NCBI GenBank assembly: GCA_963762825.1 | Contig: CAVXLZ010000002.1 | Span: 186,001-250,000 of the forward strand | Source of the DNA: Miltoncostaea sp963762825 | GTDB lineage: Bacteria; Actinomycetota; Thermoleophilia; Miltoncostaeales; Miltoncostaeaceae | DNA: 64,000 bases | Reading direction: 5' to 3' | Shown: positions 16,268-24,682 of the stretch, piece by piece | How positions within the stretch are numbered: position 1 is the stretch's first letter | How the letters are laid out: each line of letters begins with the position of its first letter | The notes under the pieces: model-generated | What the model saw: only the letters and a program-made list of their open reading frames with translations | What the model was told of the DNA's origin: nothing | Database searches by the model: none | Translations under genes and position numbers: made by a program

Positions 16268-16566
16268 TCAAGGTCCGGAGAACTCCCCGCGGCGGATTCG
16301 CTCGAAGACCTCGATGACGACGGATGAATCCATCTCTCCACCCCCGGCGGCGACGGCAGCGGCGTAGAGGCGGGAGCTGGCCTCCAACAGCGGCGTATGC
16401 GACCCGTGCGCCGCCGCGAAGGCGGCGATCAGGTCGAGGTCCTTGTGGAAGACTCCGAGGCGGATGCCGGGGGCGTAGTCGTGGCTCACCATCTTGGACC
16501 CGCGCATCGCCAGCATGCGCGAGGCGCCCGCCCCGTCGCCGACCACGTGGAGGTCGAGCATGCGAC
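16268..16566 (-). pseudogene. C-terminal remnant of a 3-hydroxyisobutyrate dehydrogenase-like reductase
   Basis: About 95 residues match only the C-terminal helical domain of beta-hydroxyacid dehydrogenases (GlxR/HIBADH): GAGASRMLAMRG, then the catalytic-region KDLDLI, then LYAAAVAAGGGEMDSSVVIEVF. The N-terminal Rossmann domain and the catalytic Lys helix start are absent. Upstream sequence in the same frame (beyond 16566) bears no resemblance to the family. The truncation point is close to the operator array of the fic gene, so the 5' part was probably lost when the fic segment arrived. A short ATG-started product is possible but is unlikely to be an active enzyme. Confidence 0.7.
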
Positions 16567-16657
16567 CTGCGTCGGCGGAAGTTGTCCGTGTCCCGCCCGC
16601 GGCCAGCTCGTCGGATCCACCGTCCGCGGCGCGGACGGTTGGGCCAGACGGTCCGAG

Positions 16658-16783
16658 CCAAGCGGTGTTGGCGTTTCGGTGCGTGATCCAAGTTCGGAGC
16701 TTCATGACTTGGTCCAGCGTCTGAGATGCCAAGTCGGCTTGGTTCTGATGGGATCGATCCAAGTCCGAGGCCAGTAGACTTGG
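16658..16783 (+). promoter_or_regulatory. CCAAGT/ACTTGG operator array upstream of fic
   Basis: Perfect half-sites CCAAGT lie at 16688, 16729 and 16759, and their complement ACTTGG (or CTTGG) at 16707, 16738 and 16778. A further CCAAG lies at 16658. The dyads 16688-16712 and 16759-16783 have identical geometry, CCAAGT-N13-ACTTGG, with centres 71 bp apart. A tight dyad (CCAAG-N4-CTTGG, 16729-16742) sits between them. The last dyad overlaps a TAGACT -10-like hexamer (16775-16780) and ends 3 bases before the fic start codon. Binding there would block transcription or translation initiation, which suggests autorepression. Confidence 0.6.
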
Positions 16784-16786
16784 TTC

Positions 16787-17959
16787 ATGGATATCGAGGT
16801 GCTTCAGAGGTCTCCCGTCGGCCAGCTGGTGCCCATCTCCGGCACGGACGGGAGGACAGGTCTCCACTACGACGCCTTCGCCTTCCTTGCCGACCCGCTC
16901 CCGCGCACCGCCGATCTCACGTCCTCGACGTGGACCACGGTCACCCAGGCGGAGGCAGCCCTTGCGCGCCTCGATCAGGCGGCCAGACAAGTTCCCGAGC
17001 CCTCTCTCCTCCGCCAGTCCGCCCTTCGACGGGAGGCCCAGAGCACGAGTGCCCTCGAGGGCACCTTCGCCCCCTTCGAGGAGGTCCTCGAGTCCGACAT
17101 CGAGGACCGGTCGGAGCTCTCGATCGAGGTCCGCGAGATCCTGAACTACGTCGTCGCGGCCGAGGAGGGCTTCGCGTGGATCGAGGAGCGCCACCTCACG
17201 GGAAGTCTCGTGGCGAGCCTCCAGCACACCCTGGTGCGGGGTACGCCCAGCGAGTTCAGCGACGCGGGGCGGCTGAGAGACCGCCAAGTCTTCATCGGGC
17301 CGAGGGATGCAGCGATCGGGGACGCCCGCTTCATCCCCGCCCCGTTCGGCGACCAGCTCAGGGCAGGGTTCGAAGCGTCCATCGACTGGATCAACTCCCC
17401 ACCGGACACCATGCCGCCCGTCGTGCAGGCAGCACTGGCGCACTACCAGTTCGAGACCCTCCACCCCTTCTCCGACGGTAACGGTCGGATCGGTCGCCTC
17501 CTGATCGTCCTTCAGCTCATGCAGTTGAAGGTCCTCCGGCATCCCATTCTCGTGGTGTCGCCCTGGTTCGAGGCCCGTCGCTCGGAGTACCAGGCCGCAC
17601 TCCTGAGGCTGAGCGAGACCGGGAACTGGAACGACTGGGTAGCCTTCTTCGCCACCGGAGTAGAGGCCGCAGCGACCTCTACCCATGAGCGCACCGATCA
17701 GCTGCTTGCCCTCCAAGAGGAGTTCGTGCGCCGCGTTCGGGAAGCGGGCTTCTCGGGAGTCGCGGAACGCGTAGCTGGCGAACTCATCGGAGCCCCGATC
17801 CTCCGGGCTCCCTCGGTGGCCGCACGGCACAACGTGACACAACAGGCGGCGATGAACGCTCTGCGCCGGCTGGCCCAGCTCGAGATCGTCACAGAGCGGG
17901 CGCTGAGGGGCCGGGTCTCTTTCCGTGCCGACCGAGTCGTGGAACTCCTGAGCCGCTGA
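16787..17959 (+). CDS. Fic-domain protein with N-terminal inhibitory motif and C-terminal winged helix
   Basis: The 390-residue protein has the Fic core HPFSDGNGRIGR (residues 226-237), with the catalytic His226 and the nucleotide-phosphate-binding loop intact. The inhibitory-helix motif TSALEG (87-92) matches S/T-x-x-x-E-G/N, so activity is probably restrained in cis or within the dimer. The C-terminal 80 residues (VAARHNVTQQAAMNALRRLAQLEIV) resemble a winged helix. Fic enzymes transfer AMP or another nucleotide to Ser, Thr or Tyr of target proteins. By eye the gene has lower GC than its neighbours, and it lies between a truncated reductase and tRNA-Ala. No separate antitoxin gene is visible. 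Confidence 0.88.
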   Translation: MDIEVLQRSPVGQLVPISGTDGRTGLHYDAFAFLADPLPRTADLTSSTWTTVTQAEAALARLDQAARQVPEPSLLRQSALRREAQSTSALEGTFAPFEEVLESDIEDRSELSIEVREILNYVVAAEEGFAWIEERHLTGSLVASLQHTLVRGTPSEFSDAGRLRDRQVFIGPRDAAIGDARFIPAPFGDQLRAGFEASIDWINSPPDTMPPVVQAALAHYQFETLHPFSDGNGRIGRLLIVLQLMQLKVLRHPILVVSPWFEARRSEYQAALLRLSETGNWNDWVAFFATGVEAAATSTHERTDQLLALQEEFVRRVREAGFSGVAERVAGELIGAPILRAPSVAARHNVTQQAAMNALRRLAQLEIVTERALRGRVSFRADRVVELLSR

Positions 17960-18098
17960 TAGCAGCGCTGCCCGGTACCGTCGGCGGACCACCGTGGCCT
18001 TCCGCGTCGCGTCCTATCGTTTCGTGTCACCTCGGGCCCACGTCAGCTGCGGGTCCCTGATGCCGGTTTCCAAGGGCGATCTGGAGCGGTCTTGGTAG

Positions 18099-18171
18099 TG
18101 GAGGATGACGGGATCGAACCGACGACCTCCGCCTTGCAAAGGCGGCGCTCTCCCAGCTGAGCTAATCCCCC
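18099..18171 (-). tRNA. tRNA-Ala (anticodon TGC)
   Basis: The minus strand reads a complete cloverleaf of 73 bases. The acceptor stem GGGGGAT/ATCCTCC contains the G3-U70 wobble pair that identifies alanine tRNAs. The D arm has AGCTCAGCTGGGAGAGC, the anticodon loop is TTTGCAA with anticodon TGC, and the T arm has GGTTCGATCC. The discriminator is A. The 3' CCA is not encoded. The gene borders the fic segment, and tRNA 3' ends are frequent integration sites, though no attachment-site duplicate was found. Confidence 0.95.
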
Positions 18172-18227
18172 ATACGAGTGCCTACGGTAGCATCGGCGAG
18201 CCTCCTCCCCGACCGGAAGGCGCTCCC

Positions 18228-18488
18228 GTGAGCACCGCCTCATCGGGCGACCCGTTCGCCCCCGTCTACCGCCTCCTCGACGAGCTCCAGATGAAGCACT
18301 ACGAGATGGCGGAGACGATCAGCGCCTACAAGGAGCTGATCGAGCAGCTCGAGGAGCGCGCCGACGAGGAGTCCCTGCGGGTGGCGCGCTCCCTGCCGGG
18401 CGCCCGCTACATGGTGTCGCAGACCTTCGTGCGCGAGAACTGGTTGAAGGTCCAGGCCGAGCTCACGGCGCTCTTTCCACCCGACTGA
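18228..18488 (+). CDS. Small coiled hypothetical protein
   Basis: The 86-residue product is mainly helical and charged: LLDELQMKHYEMAETISAYKELIEQLEERADEESLRVARSL, a likely coiled coil from about residue 14 to 55. The tail AELTALFPPD is short. It has no signal peptide or membrane segment and I do not recognise the family. The GTG start has GGAAGG nine bases upstream, and the alternative frame upstream would run into the tRNA, so this start is preferred. It is divergent from tRNA-Ala and convergent with an epimerase gene 28 bases away. Confidence 0.65.
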   Translation: MSTASSGDPFAPVYRLLDELQMKHYEMAETISAYKELIEQLEERADEESLRVARSLPGARYMVSQTFVRENWLKVQAELTALFPPD

Positions 18489-18515
18489 CGGGCCCGGCGG
18501 AGCCGGAGACCCCGC

Positions 18516-19409
18516 TCAAGAGTAGACGGCAAGGAGGGCCGGCCCGGCCTCGGGATGGATGAAGTCGTATCCCACGGCGCGGGGGACGGCGGGCACCGCG
18601 CGCTGACCGCCGAGGGCGAGGGTCGCCATCTCGCCCATCGCGATCCGCAGGGGGAAGGCGGGCGTCGGCAGTATCGCCGGGCGGCCCAACGCCTTCCCCA
18701 GCGCCCCCACGAACTCTCGCTGGCGCACGGGCTCGGGAGCGGTCGCGTTCATCGCGCCCGAGATCCCGGCATCGTCGAGGGCGAGCAGGATCAACCCGAC
18801 CTCGTCGTCGATGTGGATCCAGGGGATCCACTGGCGGCCTCCGCCGATCGGTCCTCCAACGAAGAGCTTCACCGGCAGCGCCATCTGGGGTAGCGCGCCC
18901 CCGTCGCGGGCGAGCACGATGCCCGTGCGGAGCAGCACGGTGCGCACGCCGAGCCCCTCCGCCCGCAGCGCCTCGCGCTCCCAGGCGACGCAGGTCTCCG
19001 CCAGGAAGTCCGAGCCGGGTGGCGAGGTCTCGTCGACCTCCTCGTCGGTCGTGCCGTAGTAGCCCACGGCGCTCCCGTTGATGAGCACCCTCGGTGCTCC
19101 GTCGGAGGCGAGGGCATCGACCAGCAGGCGGGTGGGGATGGTCCTGCTCTCCCGGATCGTCCGCTTCCGCTCGGCGGTCCAGCGCTTTCCGCCGATCGGC
19201 GCCCCCACGAGGTTCACGACCGCGTCGGCACCCTCCAGGGCGGCGGCCGGCGGAGGGCCCTCGGCGGGATCCCACTGGATGTCCAGGAGCCCCGCGACAC
19301 CCGAGACCCCTCCGCGCGAGAGAGCGACCACCGAGTCGCCCCGGGCGACCAACGCCCTGCAGAGCGCGCTGCCGATGAGACCGTTGGATCCGACCACCAC
19401 CACCCTCAT
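18516..19409 (-). CDS. TIGR01777-family NAD-dependent epimerase (YfcH-like)
   Basis: The 297-residue protein is an extended SDR. It has the N-terminal Rossmann motif VVVVGSNGLIGSALCRAL, then NLVGAPIGGKRW, and the strand-turn INGSAVGYYG with the catalytic Tyr region. The substrate side shows WIPWIHIDDEVGLILLAL. The pattern SAVGYYG plus WIHIDD is specific to the TIGR01777/YfcH group, whose substrate is unsettled. The ATG has GAGGGGGC upstream. It lies 10 bases after a small GGDEF-like gene on the same strand, so the two are probably cotranscribed. Confidence 0.85.
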   Translation of the reverse strand: MRVVVVGSNGLIGSALCRALVARGDSVVALSRGGVSGVAGLLDIQWDPAEGPPPAAALEGADAVVNLVGAPIGGKRWTAERKRTIRESRTIPTRLLVDALASDGAPRVLINGSAVGYYGTTDEEVDETSPPGSDFLAETCVAWEREALRAEGLGVRTVLLRTGIVLARDGGALPQMALPVKLFVGGPIGGGRQWIPWIHIDDEVGLILLALDDAGISGAMNATAPEPVRQREFVGALGKALGRPAILPTPAFPLRIAMGEMATLALGGQRAVPAVPRAVGYDFIHPEAGPALLAVYS

Positions 19410-19419
19410 CGACGCCCCC

Positions 19420-19899
19420 TCACGAGCGAGTCCGGTACGCGATCGTCCGCCGGTCTCCCCGAGCGAGGCCGAGAAGGTCGACGGCCGCGATCCCGGGCGC
19501 CGCGGCGGCGCGGCCCATGAGCAGATCCCCGAACCCCTCCGATCGCAGGCGCATCCGCAGGCGCGCGAGGGCCGGCTCGGAGTTCGGGCCGTCGGCGTCG
19601 GTGAGCAGCAGGAGCAGGCCGGCCGCTCCGTCGCGCCACACGCCATCCGTGTCGCGCACCGTGCGCCGGACGATCGCGGCCAGGCGCGAGAGGGCCGGCT
19701 CGTCAGCCGGTAGCGGGAGCTCCAGCGAGACGAGAGTCAGGGGACGCCGCGCACGGCGCGACGAATCGACCGCCAGCTCCAGAGAGCGCTCCACCGCCTC
19801 GGGGTCCGATGGACCGAGCGCTCCGGGGGTCGGTCCGAAGGGCCGCGTCTGGGGCCGGCGCGCATCCGCGCGTCGCCGTCGTGGCTCTGCCATCGCCAT
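19420..19899 (-). CDS. Hypothetical protein, possible degenerate GGDEF-like domain
   Basis: The 159-residue protein starts with a basic Arg-rich leader (about 30 residues). It then has a domain with the pattern AVERSLELAVDSSRRARRPLTLVSLELP, a long helix, and VRRTVRDTDGVWRDGAAGLLLLLTDADG. The spacing resembles a nucleotidyl-cyclase fold (GGDEF) in which RDTDGVWRDGAAGLLLLL would replace the active loop. The metal-binding Asp and GGDEF residues are missing, so enzymatic activity is unlikely. This is a fold-level guess. It precedes the epimerase gene by 10 bases. Confidence 0.6.
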   Translation of the reverse strand: MAMAEPRRRRADARRPQTRPFGPTPGALGPSDPEAVERSLELAVDSSRRARRPLTLVSLELPLPADEPALSRLAAIVRRTVRDTDGVWRDGAAGLLLLLTDADGPNSEPALARLRMRLRSEGFGDLLMGRAAAAPGIAAVDLLGLARGDRRTIAYRTRS

Positions 19900-19929
19900 G
19901 CGGCAGCTTAGCCTCTCGCCTCGGCGCTC

Positions 19930-20931
19930 TCAGGCGTCCGCAGAGGGATCGGGCGGCTCGCCGTGGCCGTAGGGGCGCGATGCCGCCGGATGGCGGGCAA
20001 GCACGGCCTCGATCGCGGCCTCCTCGTCGGCCGCGAGGGGCGCGCCGGCAAGGGCCGCGTTGCGAACAGCCTGATCGGCGGAGCGCGCGCCGACGATCGC
20101 CGACGTGATCTCGGGGCGGCGCAGCACCCAGGCCACCGAGAGCTCGGCCACGCCGCCGGGCCGCCCGCCCTCCCGGGCAATCGCTTCGAGCTCGCCGACG
20201 ACGGCGATCCGCTCGGAGAAGGAGTCGTCTGCGAACAACTCGCTGGAGGCGCGCCAGTCGTCGGCAGCGAAGGTGGTCAGCGCTGTCATCTTTCCGGTCA
20301 GGAGACCATGCGCAAGGGGGCCGTATGCGACCACCCCCGTGCCGTTGGCGGCGCACCAGGGAAGCTCGCCGGCCTCGATGTCACGGCGCATGAGGTGATA
20401 GCCGGGCTGGTAGGAGTCGATGGTCGCGACGGCCCCCGCGGCCTCGAGGTCGGGCAGGTGGTAGTTCGACACGCCGATCGCGCGGATCTTGCCGGCCTCG
20501 CGGAGCTCGACCAGGGCTCCGATTGTCTCCTCGGCGGGGACGCCCGCCACCGGCCAGTGGACCTGGAAGAGGTCGATCACATCCAGGCCGAGTGCTCTGA
20601 GGCTGCGATCGCAGGACATCCTCAGGTAGTCGGCCGAGGCCTCGCGCCAGATGCGCAGCGGCGGGCCGGCCTCCCAGGCGACGCCGGCCTTGGAGGCCAC
20701 GATCACCTCGTCGCTCCGCTCGCGGACCGCCCGCCCGACGATCCGCTCGGCACGACCCTGGCCGTAGATGTCGGCCGTGTCGATCCAGTTGACGCCGGCG
20801 TCGATGGCCGCGTGGCAGGCCGCCAGGGATTCCGCGTCGTCGGCCCCACCCCAGCGGCCTCCGAACACCCACGTCCCGAGCCCGATCACCGAGAGCTCCA
20901 GGTCGGTTCCGCCCAGCCGCCGCCGCTCCAT
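19930..20931 (-). CDS. Aldo/keto reductase
   Basis: The 333-residue protein is a TIM-barrel aldo/keto reductase. Catalytic residues are seen in NWIDTADIYGQGRAE (Asp and Tyr), the catalytic Lys in VIVASKAGVAW, and the His in DLFQVHWPV. The NADPH-binding end reads SAIVGARSADQAVRN. The family reduces aldehydes and ketones in the cytoplasm; the natural substrate cannot be read from sequence. The ATG has AAGGGGG five bases upstream, so a longer frame from 21345 is rejected. It is followed by the GGDEF-like gene after 30 bases. Confidence 0.88.
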   Translation of the reverse strand: MERRRLGGTDLELSVIGLGTWVFGGRWGGADDAESLAACHAAIDAGVNWIDTADIYGQGRAERIVGRAVRERSDEVIVASKAGVAWEAGPPLRIWREASADYLRMSCDRSLRALGLDVIDLFQVHWPVAGVPAEETIGALVELREAGKIRAIGVSNYHLPDLEAAGAVATIDSYQPGYHLMRRDIEAGELPWCAANGTGVVAYGPLAHGLLTGKMTALTTFAADDWRASSELFADDSFSERIAVVGELEAIAREGGRPGGVAELSVAWVLRRPEITSAIVGARSADQAVRNAALAGAPLAADEEAAIEAVLARHPAASRPYGHGEPPDPSADA

Positions 20932-20966
20932 CGATCCCCCTTCGTCGTGACGCCGTGGCGACGAGA

Positions 20967-21422
20967 CTACTGGGACGGCACCGCCGTCTTGGGGGTCAGG
21001 GCCAGCAGCAGCCCGCCGTCGTCGTCGTAGGCGGGGAAGACATCGGCCATCGCCGGGAGCTCCTTTTCGGAGCCCTTGAATCGGTAGGTGCACGGGACGT
21101 TGAGCACCCGCACGCCCCACTCGAGGCTGCGGCCGATCGGATCGTCGTCGAAGCCACCGATGCCGAGGCGTTGCACGAGGTCCTCCCCGATCAGGTCGCC
21201 CTCGTCGTAGCCGGTGACCGCGAAGGCCGAGTGCCCCGCGACCAGGATCCGGCGCTCCTTGTCGCACACGATCAGCGCCGTCTTCGGGCTGGCGTAGTAG
21301 TCCTCGAGCATCTCGAAGGCGAAGCCGAAGCCGCACCGGGAGCACCCCCGCGGCTGGTGGCGCACGTTGCGTTCACTGCCGCTCTCACGGTACGCGCAAC
21401 GCGGGCAGAGGAAGACGGGCAC
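20967..21422 (-). CDS. PAS-domain protein with N-terminal zinc ribbon
   Basis: The 151-residue protein opens with two Cys pairs, CPRCAYR (residues 6-9) and CSRCGFGF (about 27-30), which look like a four-Cys zinc ribbon. A PAS domain follows (ALIVCDKERRILVAGHSAFAVTGYDEGDLIGEDLVQRLGI, about 44-85), and the C-terminus ends LLLALTPKTAV. No output domain is attached, so it probably senses a ligand or redox state and signals by protein contact. The GTG start at 21422 is weakly supported; no ribosome-binding site is clear. It is 35 bases upstream of the aldo/keto reductase gene. Confidence 0.72.
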   Translation of the reverse strand: MPVFLCPRCAYRESGSERNVRHQPRGCSRCGFGFAFEMLEDYYASPKTALIVCDKERRILVAGHSAFAVTGYDEGDLIGEDLVQRLGIGGFDDDPIGRSLEWGVRVLNVPCTYRFKGSEKELPAMADVFPAYDDDGGLLLALTPKTAVPSQ

Positions 21423-21528
21423 CAGGCAATGGTAGCGAGCGGCCCGATGGACGCCCTCGCCGGTCAAGACGGCGCGCCCGGATGCCGAAAAGAGGGCTGC
21501 ACGAAGCGATCCAACGGAATGGATTCGA

Positions 21529-23766
21529 ATGAGCTCGGGCCGGTTCAGCCCGAGGGGCCGGCATGGACGCCGCATCGCCGAGGCCCTCGTCGCGATCACC
21601 ACAGCCGCCACCGTCGCGGCACTCGCCGGACCCGCCGCCGGGGCACCGACACCGGCGCTCCAGGAGCGGCTCGCCGAGGCCGGCCCGTCCAGCCGCATCG
21701 CGGTCATCGCCACCCTTCGTCGCCAGGTCGATGGAGAGCGCTTCGAGGGCCGGCCCGAGGCGCTCCTACGCGCCCTCCAGCGCACCGCTGACACCAGCCA
21801 GGGCGACGTCGTCGAGGACATCCCCGGACCGGTGCGGTCCTTCTGGCTGATCAACGCCGTCGCGTTCACCGCCTCGCCGGCGGACGTGCGCGCGGTGGCC
21901 GCCGATCCCGCCGTGGAGAGCGTCAACCTCGACACCCCGATCACCCTGACCGACGCGGGCCACATTGATGCGACCCCGTTCCCCGACGCCGGTAGCGGCG
22001 ACTGGGGCCTCGCCGCCATTCGCGCTCCCGCCGCATGGAGCGCCTTCGGCCTGCGTGGCGCCGGCGTGAGCGTGGGCACCATCGACACGGGGGTGAACGC
22101 GGGTAACCCCGATCTCGCCGGAAAGGTGATCGCCTGGCGCGATTTCGTGGGCACGAGTCCCACCCCGATCGACGACAACGGCCACGGCACCCACACTGCC
22201 GGGACGATCGCCGGTGGCGCCGCCGGGGGAGCCCCGATCGGCGTGGCACCCGAGGCGCGGCTGATCGTGGCGCGGGCCATGGGGGCGAGCGGGGTCGGCT
22301 CGGGCAGCGCCCTGCTGGCGGCCGCGGAGTGGATGACCGACCCGGACGGGAATCCGGCGACCGCCGACCAGCCCGGGATCGTGAACAACTCCTGGTCGGC
22401 GTCCACCGCCAACGACACCTGGTTCCGGCCGATGATCCGTCGCTGGCTGGAGCTCGGAATCGTTCCGGTCTTCGCCGCCGGCAACACCGGGCCCGGCGCC
22501 GGCTCGATCGGCAGCCCCGCGGGCTACCCCGAGGCGATCGCCGTCGGCGCCATCGACAGCGACGACAGCGTCCCGGGGTTCTCGAGCCGCGGACCGATCG
22601 TGTGGCAGAACCCCGACGGCCTGGGACCCGCGGCAGGGACGGTGCTCGCCAAGCCCGACCTGGTCGCACCCGGAGTCGGGGTGGTGTCGAGCGTGGGCGC
22701 GGGCTATCTCACCTACTCGGGGACCTCGATGGCCGCGCCTCACGTGGCCGGCGTCGCGGCCCTGGTCCGTCAGGCCAACCCGGGCCTCCCGCCCGCCGCC
22801 GTCGCCGACATCCTGCGCGCGAGCGCGGTGGATCTCGGCGCCCCCGGACCCGACCCCATCTCGGGTGCGGGCCGCCTCGATGCGATCCGCGCCATCGAGG
22901 CTGCGGTGGGCCCGGCGCCCGACACGCGCTTCACAACGACGCCGGGCTCGGTCACCAACGAAGCGCTGCTGACCTACGCGGTGGCCCTGTCAGGGGGCGG
23001 CACGCGCGTGCGCACCCGCGTCGATGCAGGCGCGTGGAGCGAGCCGGGCGAGACTCTCACCATCTCGCTGGACGTCTCCGAGGGCCGCCACGTGGTGGAG
23101 GCGCAGGCGATCGACGACCTCGGCAACGTCAACCCGACCCCCGCCCGCCACGTGGTGCTCGTGGACCGCACCCGCCCGCGGATCGCGATCGGCTGGAGGC
23201 GTTCCGGGACCGCGGCCGAGTTCCGTGGCCGGGTCACCGACGGGCTCAGCGGAACGCGCCGGAACTCGATCCGCTGGAGCTTCGGCCAGGGCGAGACAGC
23301 CCGCGGGGCACGGGTGGTGCGGCGCTTCGCCGAGGGCCGCACCCGGCGGGTGGTCCTGACCGCCCGCGACGCGGCCGGCAACGAGAGCTTCGCGGTGCGA
23401 TCGTTCCGCCCACGCGCCGCGAGCGCAGTGCGGGGGCTGAAGGTCTCCTCGGTGGCCTCGCGGCGACGCGGAACGGTGTCGGTCAGGGGTCGTCTCGTAC
23501 GGGCCGCCCGCCTGCGCGCCACCCTCCGGCCGGTCCGCACCCGCGCCCAGGCGGCTCTCACGGGCCTCGGGGCGTCCTTCGTGCCCCAGCGGCTCGGCCG
23601 TCCGGTGGCGCGGGCCGCGGTGACCGGAGCACGGGCATCGGGATTCCGGCTCACGGTTCCCGTGCGCCGCCTGCGACCCGGCGTCTACCGCCTGGAGGTG
23701 AAGGCGATCGAGCGCGCCACACGCCGTGCGGTACCCACCATCGCCCGCCGGGTGCGGATCCGCTAG
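21529..23766 (+). CDS. Secreted subtilisin-like serine protease (S8)
   Basis: The 745-residue protein has a signal peptide (hydrophobic about 18-38) and a propeptide with inhibitor-I9-like strands (RIAVIATLRRQ). The S8 triad is Asp186 (VGTIDTGVN), His219 (NGHGTHTAG) and Ser400 (GTSMAAPHVAG), with oxyanion Asn319 (FAAGNTGPG). After the catalytic domain (to about 460) come Ig-like segments, including a region with DDLGNVNPTPARHVVLVD. A basic, Arg-rich C-terminus (PVRRLRPGVYRLEVKAIERATRR) is probably for envelope binding. The extended tail makes it longer than typical subtilisins. The start has no strong ribosome-binding site. Confidence 0.9.
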   Translation: MSSGRFSPRGRHGRRIAEALVAITTAATVAALAGPAAGAPTPALQERLAEAGPSSRIAVIATLRRQVDGERFEGRPEALLRALQRTADTSQGDVVEDIPGPVRSFWLINAVAFTASPADVRAVAADPAVESVNLDTPITLTDAGHIDATPFPDAGSGDWGLAAIRAPAAWSAFGLRGAGVSVGTIDTGVNAGNPDLAGKVIAWRDFVGTSPTPIDDNGHGTHTAGTIAGGAAGGAPIGVAPEARLIVARAMGASGVGSGSALLAAAEWMTDPDGNPATADQPGIVNNSWSASTANDTWFRPMIRRWLELGIVPVFAAGNTGPGAGSIGSPAGYPEAIAVGAIDSDDSVPGFSSRGPIVWQNPDGLGPAAGTVLAKPDLVAPGVGVVSSVGAGYLTYSGTSMAAPHVAGVAALVRQANPGLPPAAVADILRASAVDLGAPGPDPISGAGRLDAIRAIEAAVGPAPDTRFTTTPGSVTNEALLTYAVALSGGGTRVRTRVDAGAWSEPGETLTISLDVSEGRHVVEAQAIDDLGNVNPTPARHVVLVDRTRPRIAIGWRRSGTAAEFRGRVTDGLSGTRRNSIRWSFGQGETARGARVVRRFAEGRTRRVVLTARDAAGNESFAVRSFRPRAASAVRGLKVSSVASRRRGTVSVRGRLVRAARLRATLRPVRTRAQAALTGLGASFVPQRLGRPVARAAVTGARASGFRLTVPVRRLRPGVYRLEVKAIERATRRAVPTIARRVRIR

Positions 23767-23852
23767 CGCGATGCCGGGCGAACGTCGCGTGAAGCGGCAC
23801 TGGCCCATCGGGTAGTAGGTACGCGCACCCCGAACCACTAGCCTGCGCGGTC

Positions 23853-24668
23853 GTGTCATGGTTCGAGGCCATCATCCTCGGGATCGCCCAGGGGCTCACC
23901 GAGTTCCTCCCGGTCTCGAGCACCGCCCATCTGCGGATCGTCCCCGCCTTCGCCGGATGGGAGGACCCGGGAGCCCTCTTCACCGCGGTCATCCAGCTCG
24001 GGACCATGCTCGCGGTGGTGATCTACTTCTGGCGCGACGTGGTGCGCATCACCGACACCTGGTTCCGCAGCCTCCGGCGGACCGAGCTGCGCGGGGAGCT
24101 GGACGCGCGCATGGGGTGGTACGTGATCGTCGCGACCATCCCGATCGGCGTCGCAGGCCTGGCGTTCCGCCATCAGATCGAGAACGGCGCGCGCAATCTC
24201 TACCTGATCGGGACCGTCCTCATCGTGGCCGGCCTCATCCTGGCCGGCGCCGAGAGGGTCGGCCGACGGGTTCGCGGCATCGAGGACGTGGGCCGCGCCG
24301 ACGCCATCTGGATCGGCATCGCCCAGGCCCTCGCGCTGGTCCCGGGCACCTCGCGCTCGGGCGCCACCATCACCGCGGGCCTCTTCCTCGGCATGGAGCG
24401 CGAGGCGGCGGCACGCTTCTCATTCCTGCTCTCGATCCCCGCGATCGTGCTGAGCGGCCTCTTCGGTCTGAGCGAGCTGATCAACGGTGATGGCGTGAGC
24501 TTCGTGGCGCTCACCATCGCGACCGTGGCTGCCTTCTTCGTGGGCTACGCGTCGATCGCGTTCCTGTTGCGGTACCTCACATCGCACTCGACCCTGATCT
24601 TCGTCGCCTACCGGGTCGTCCTCGGAGCCACCGTCCTCGCGCTGACCGCCGGGGGCGCGATCAGCTGA
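23853..24668 (+). CDS. uppP: Undecaprenyl-diphosphatase
   Basis: The 271-residue membrane protein carries the UppP/BacA signatures GLTEFLPVSSTAHL (residues 14-27) and LVPGTSRSGATITAGL (about 158-173), with the catalytic Glu and Ser/Arg residues in place. It has about eight hydrophobic segments. It dephosphorylates undecaprenyl diphosphate at the outer membrane face, recycling the carrier for peptidoglycan and polysaccharide synthesis. The GTG start follows a TAGCCT hexamer (23839-23844) by 8 bases, so the mRNA may have almost no leader. A stem-loop lies at its stop codon. Confidence 0.92.
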   Translation: MSWFEAIILGIAQGLTEFLPVSSTAHLRIVPAFAGWEDPGALFTAVIQLGTMLAVVIYFWRDVVRITDTWFRSLRRTELRGELDARMGWYVIVATIPIGVAGLAFRHQIENGARNLYLIGTVLIVAGLILAGAERVGRRVRGIEDVGRADAIWIGIAQALALVPGTSRSGATITAGLFLGMEREAAARFSFLLSIPAIVLSGLFGLSELINGDGVSFVALTIATVAAFFVGYASIAFLLRYLTSHSTLIFVAYRVVLGATVLALTAGGAIS

Positions 24669-24682
24669 GCCTGAATCAGGCT
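24668..24682. terminator. Bidirectional stem-loop between uppP and STAS gene
   Basis: AGCCTG and CAGGCT form a 6-bp stem around the loop AAT, and flanking bases extend it partly. It overlaps the end of uppP and the end of the convergent STAS gene, so one hairpin can serve both transcripts. No U tract is present. Confidence 0.45.

Noticed and set aside
16020..16290. Attachment-site copy of the tRNA-Ala 3' end near the truncated reductase
   Set aside because: No stretch resembling the tRNA 3' end was found there, so integration at the tRNA is not demonstrated.
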